The notes below the pieces were generated by a model. It did no database searches. It was not told the origin of the DNA and saw only the letters and a list, made by a program, of their open reading frames with translations. Shown here piece after piece: positions 6,289 to 6,299 of a DNA stretch of 6,299 nt. The DNA lies in assembly GCA_035504075.1 (NCBI GenBank), contig DATJSO010000284.1:1-6299 (forward strand), given 5' to 3'. Position numbers and translations under genes: made by a program. The DNA comes from DATARH01 sp035504075. GTDB taxonomy: Bacteria > Pseudomonadota > Alphaproteobacteria > ATCC43930 > CGMCC-115725. The first letter of the stretch is position 1, and each line of letters begins with the position of its first letter.

Positions 6289-6299
6289 GCGCGACGCAC

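Overview
The window is uniformly GC-rich, with dense, overlapping, GC-biased coding on both strands. Its gene set suggests an alphaproteobacterium, perhaps of the Rhodospirillales type. The lineage is inferred from composition and from a priA gene divergent to a DUF484-xerC pair; no rRNA or other marker in the window can confirm it. All six complete genes and the one partial gene are recognisable at family level.

Left part, 1-971 (minus strand): the N-terminal 323 residues of the primosomal helicase PriA, running off the left edge. A 119-base gap (972-1090) separates it from a divergent plus-strand group. That group is a DUF484/GAF-like protein (1091-1852), the tyrosine recombinase XerC overlapping it by 22 bases (1831-2811), and, after a 73-base gap, the ribosomal protein L11 methyltransferase PrmA (2885-3754). 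These are housekeeping functions: replication restart, chromosome dimer resolution and ribosome modification.

Right part, 3811-6288 (minus strand, convergent with prmA): a tightly overlapping ABC-transporter operon of the nitrate/sulfonate/taurine (NitT/TauT) importer family. In transcription order it has an ATPase (start near 6288), permease 1 (start 5477) and permease 2 (start 4656). The reading frames overlap by 11 and 13 bases. Two different permeases with one ATPase suggest a heterodimeric channel. No periplasmic binding protein is in the window, so the substrate cannot be named; the binding-protein gene may lie beyond the right edge, upstream of the ATPase.

I found no RNA genes, mobile elements, CRISPR arrays or long repeats, and no clear sign of a novel defence or mobile system. 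The points most worth a second look are small: the unresolved prmA start with a strong ribosome-binding site in the wrong place, a tiny cysteine-rich frame just before it, the two-permease transporter without a visible substrate partner, and a perfect hairpin in the leader of the DUF484 gene.
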